Source: Acanthosepion pharaonis (Eukaryota; Mollusca; Cephalopoda; Sepiida; Sepiidae). Taken from it: a stretch of 64,000 bases of DNA. Under the pieces are notes generated by a model. That model did not search any database. It was not told where the DNA came from and worked only from the letters and a program-made list of their open reading frames with translations. The stretch is taken from positions 402,501 through 466,500 of the forward strand of contig CAHIKZ030001201.1 in the NCBI GenBank assembly GCA_903632075.3. The letters are read 5' to 3'. Position numbers and translations under genes: made by a program. The number at the start of each line of letters is the position of its first letter. The first letter of the stretch is position 1. Below, piece by piece: positions 62,885-64,000 of this stretch.

Positions 62885-64000
62885 TTAATCATATGACTCC
62901 AAGGAAGGTGATAAAGCCACTAAGATGCAAGGGGAGGGGGGTTACTGAAGATGAAAGACAATAAAGGGAAGGAAACTGATAAAATATTACTGAAGAAAAA
63001 AAACATGTTTCAAAGAGACAAAAGATGATGACTGATGTTGCATTTAAGTTGTTGTAGATTATAGTTGACAGGAAAGCAAGAAACTGGAAGAGAGTTCCAT
63101 AGGCAAGAAGTACTAGCAAAGAAACTATTGTTACATTTAGTGATTTCAATTTAATAAAATGATGAGCCAATCAAGTTTAAATTCATGAAGTTGAGTTTCC
63201 AGAGAGGAATACTCATCAGAAAAATTACCATGAAAATAGTTGTAGAAAAGACACAGGGAAGCTACATTACAGTACTGAAAATGGGATTGAACCAGAGATT
63301 GGGACTGATAATATTTTAGATTATTCTTTGAATTTGGTCTCAAGATATATTGCAGCTGTGCCAGATCAGATGTGGCAACAATATTCAATACACAGAAGAA
63401 TGGTAGACTTATAAATGTGTAAGATAGATTCAAGTGAAAAAAAATTGTCGAACATGACACAGTAAACTAACTTTTGTAGCAACAGACTAAGCCATATAAT
63501 CATTTCAATTCATACCAGTGGAGAACATTAGACCAAGAAGGGGTAATGAGTTAGCATCAGCCATGCTGATGGAAAGCAGAAAAGCTTCTCTAAGACAACT
63601 AATAAAGAGTAGTTTGGTTTTGGAGATATAAAATTAACATGCCATTTCTTGCCCAACAGATCAGCTTCTAATTTGACTTTATCGAACCTATCAGATTTAC
63701 CAATGACAGAAGTAAATAGCTCTGTCATCAGCATAGATACAGTATCATAAACTAGTGAAATTGAGAAGGTCATTGATAAAAATCAGGAACAAAGTAAATG
63801 TGGAGATAGAACCTTGGAGGATACCCACATTTATGTATAAAAATCTAGAGGAATGGCTGTTCAAGAAAACTTCATTTCACAATTTGATAAGATAGATTAA
63901 ATCAGATCAAAAATTTGGCAGACCATAACCATTCAACTTTGAAATGGATAATTCCCTGATTTTTAGCAAATATTTTAAAAGGTGGAGGTAGTAATTTTGG
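62885..64000 (-). mobile_element. LINE copy 3 (same family as 4728 and 29845), runs off the window
   Basis: Minus-strand tail ASLCLFYNYFHGNFSDEYSS and LHEFKLDW at 63146-63460, then the post-RT region (FISLPFFCVLNIVATSDLAQ). Further up, fragments of the RT core (MTFSISLVYDTVSMLMTELF) at 63528-63773. The 3' end near 62885 matches copies 1 and 2. More degraded than copy 2. Confidence 0.82.

Overview
This looks like a gene-poor, AT-rich stretch of a large metazoan genome, most likely a cephalopod mollusc such as an octopus. That is inferred from very long TE-filled introns, abundant (TA)n/(TG)n tracts, tRNA-derived SINEs with a long conserved tail, and LINE/Penelope families of the type common in cephalopods. 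No bacterial-style operon, CRISPR array or prophage is present. The species cannot be fixed from the sequence alone. One host gene is supported: a lipid kinase of the ceramide kinase (CERK)/DAGK-catalytic family on the minus strand. Eleven exons lie between 48987 (5'-most seen) and 2602 (3'-most seen). All have AG/GT boundaries and their codon phases join without error, giving about 519 residues: a PH-like N-terminus, the NP.SG.. nucleotide-binding loop, the GGDG motif, the PSGTGN motif, a CERK-like GYG..GD..RWLG block and a C-terminal NCDGE block. The 5' end and the last exon(s) were not found. Its introns hold most of the rest. Left part (1-16.8 kb): introns with a Penelope-like GIY-YIG fossil, tRNA-SINEs, a 5'-truncated LINE, foldback repeats and a tRNA-like sequence. 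Middle (16.9-28.9 kb): a nested LTR-retrotransposon stack. A Gypsy-like element (LTRs 16876 and 28449) has been hit by a 602-bp TG..CA insertion (probable solo LTR), a 463-bp hAT-like MITE, a 1.7-kb TG..CA insertion and a complete second Gypsy element with 132-bp LTRs and an intact 427-aa integrase-region ORF. For each insertion the host reading frame resumes exactly at the far side, although the target duplication of the second element is not clean. 29-49 kb: more CERK exons among LINE, RTE-like LINE, Penelope-like and hAT remnants, plus two copies of a SINE whose head is 5S rRNA. Right part (50.8-62.5 kb): a second nest, in which a minus-strand Gypsy element related to the first sits inside the gag of a plus-strand Gypsy element of another lineage. 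The window ends in a third large LINE copy. The most unusual signals are the 5S rRNA-headed (5S plus tRNA-like) SINE, the tandem primer-binding-site-like repeats in two unrelated LTR elements, the datable insertion stack, and the acidic/lysine-rich replacement exon in the CERK-like gene.
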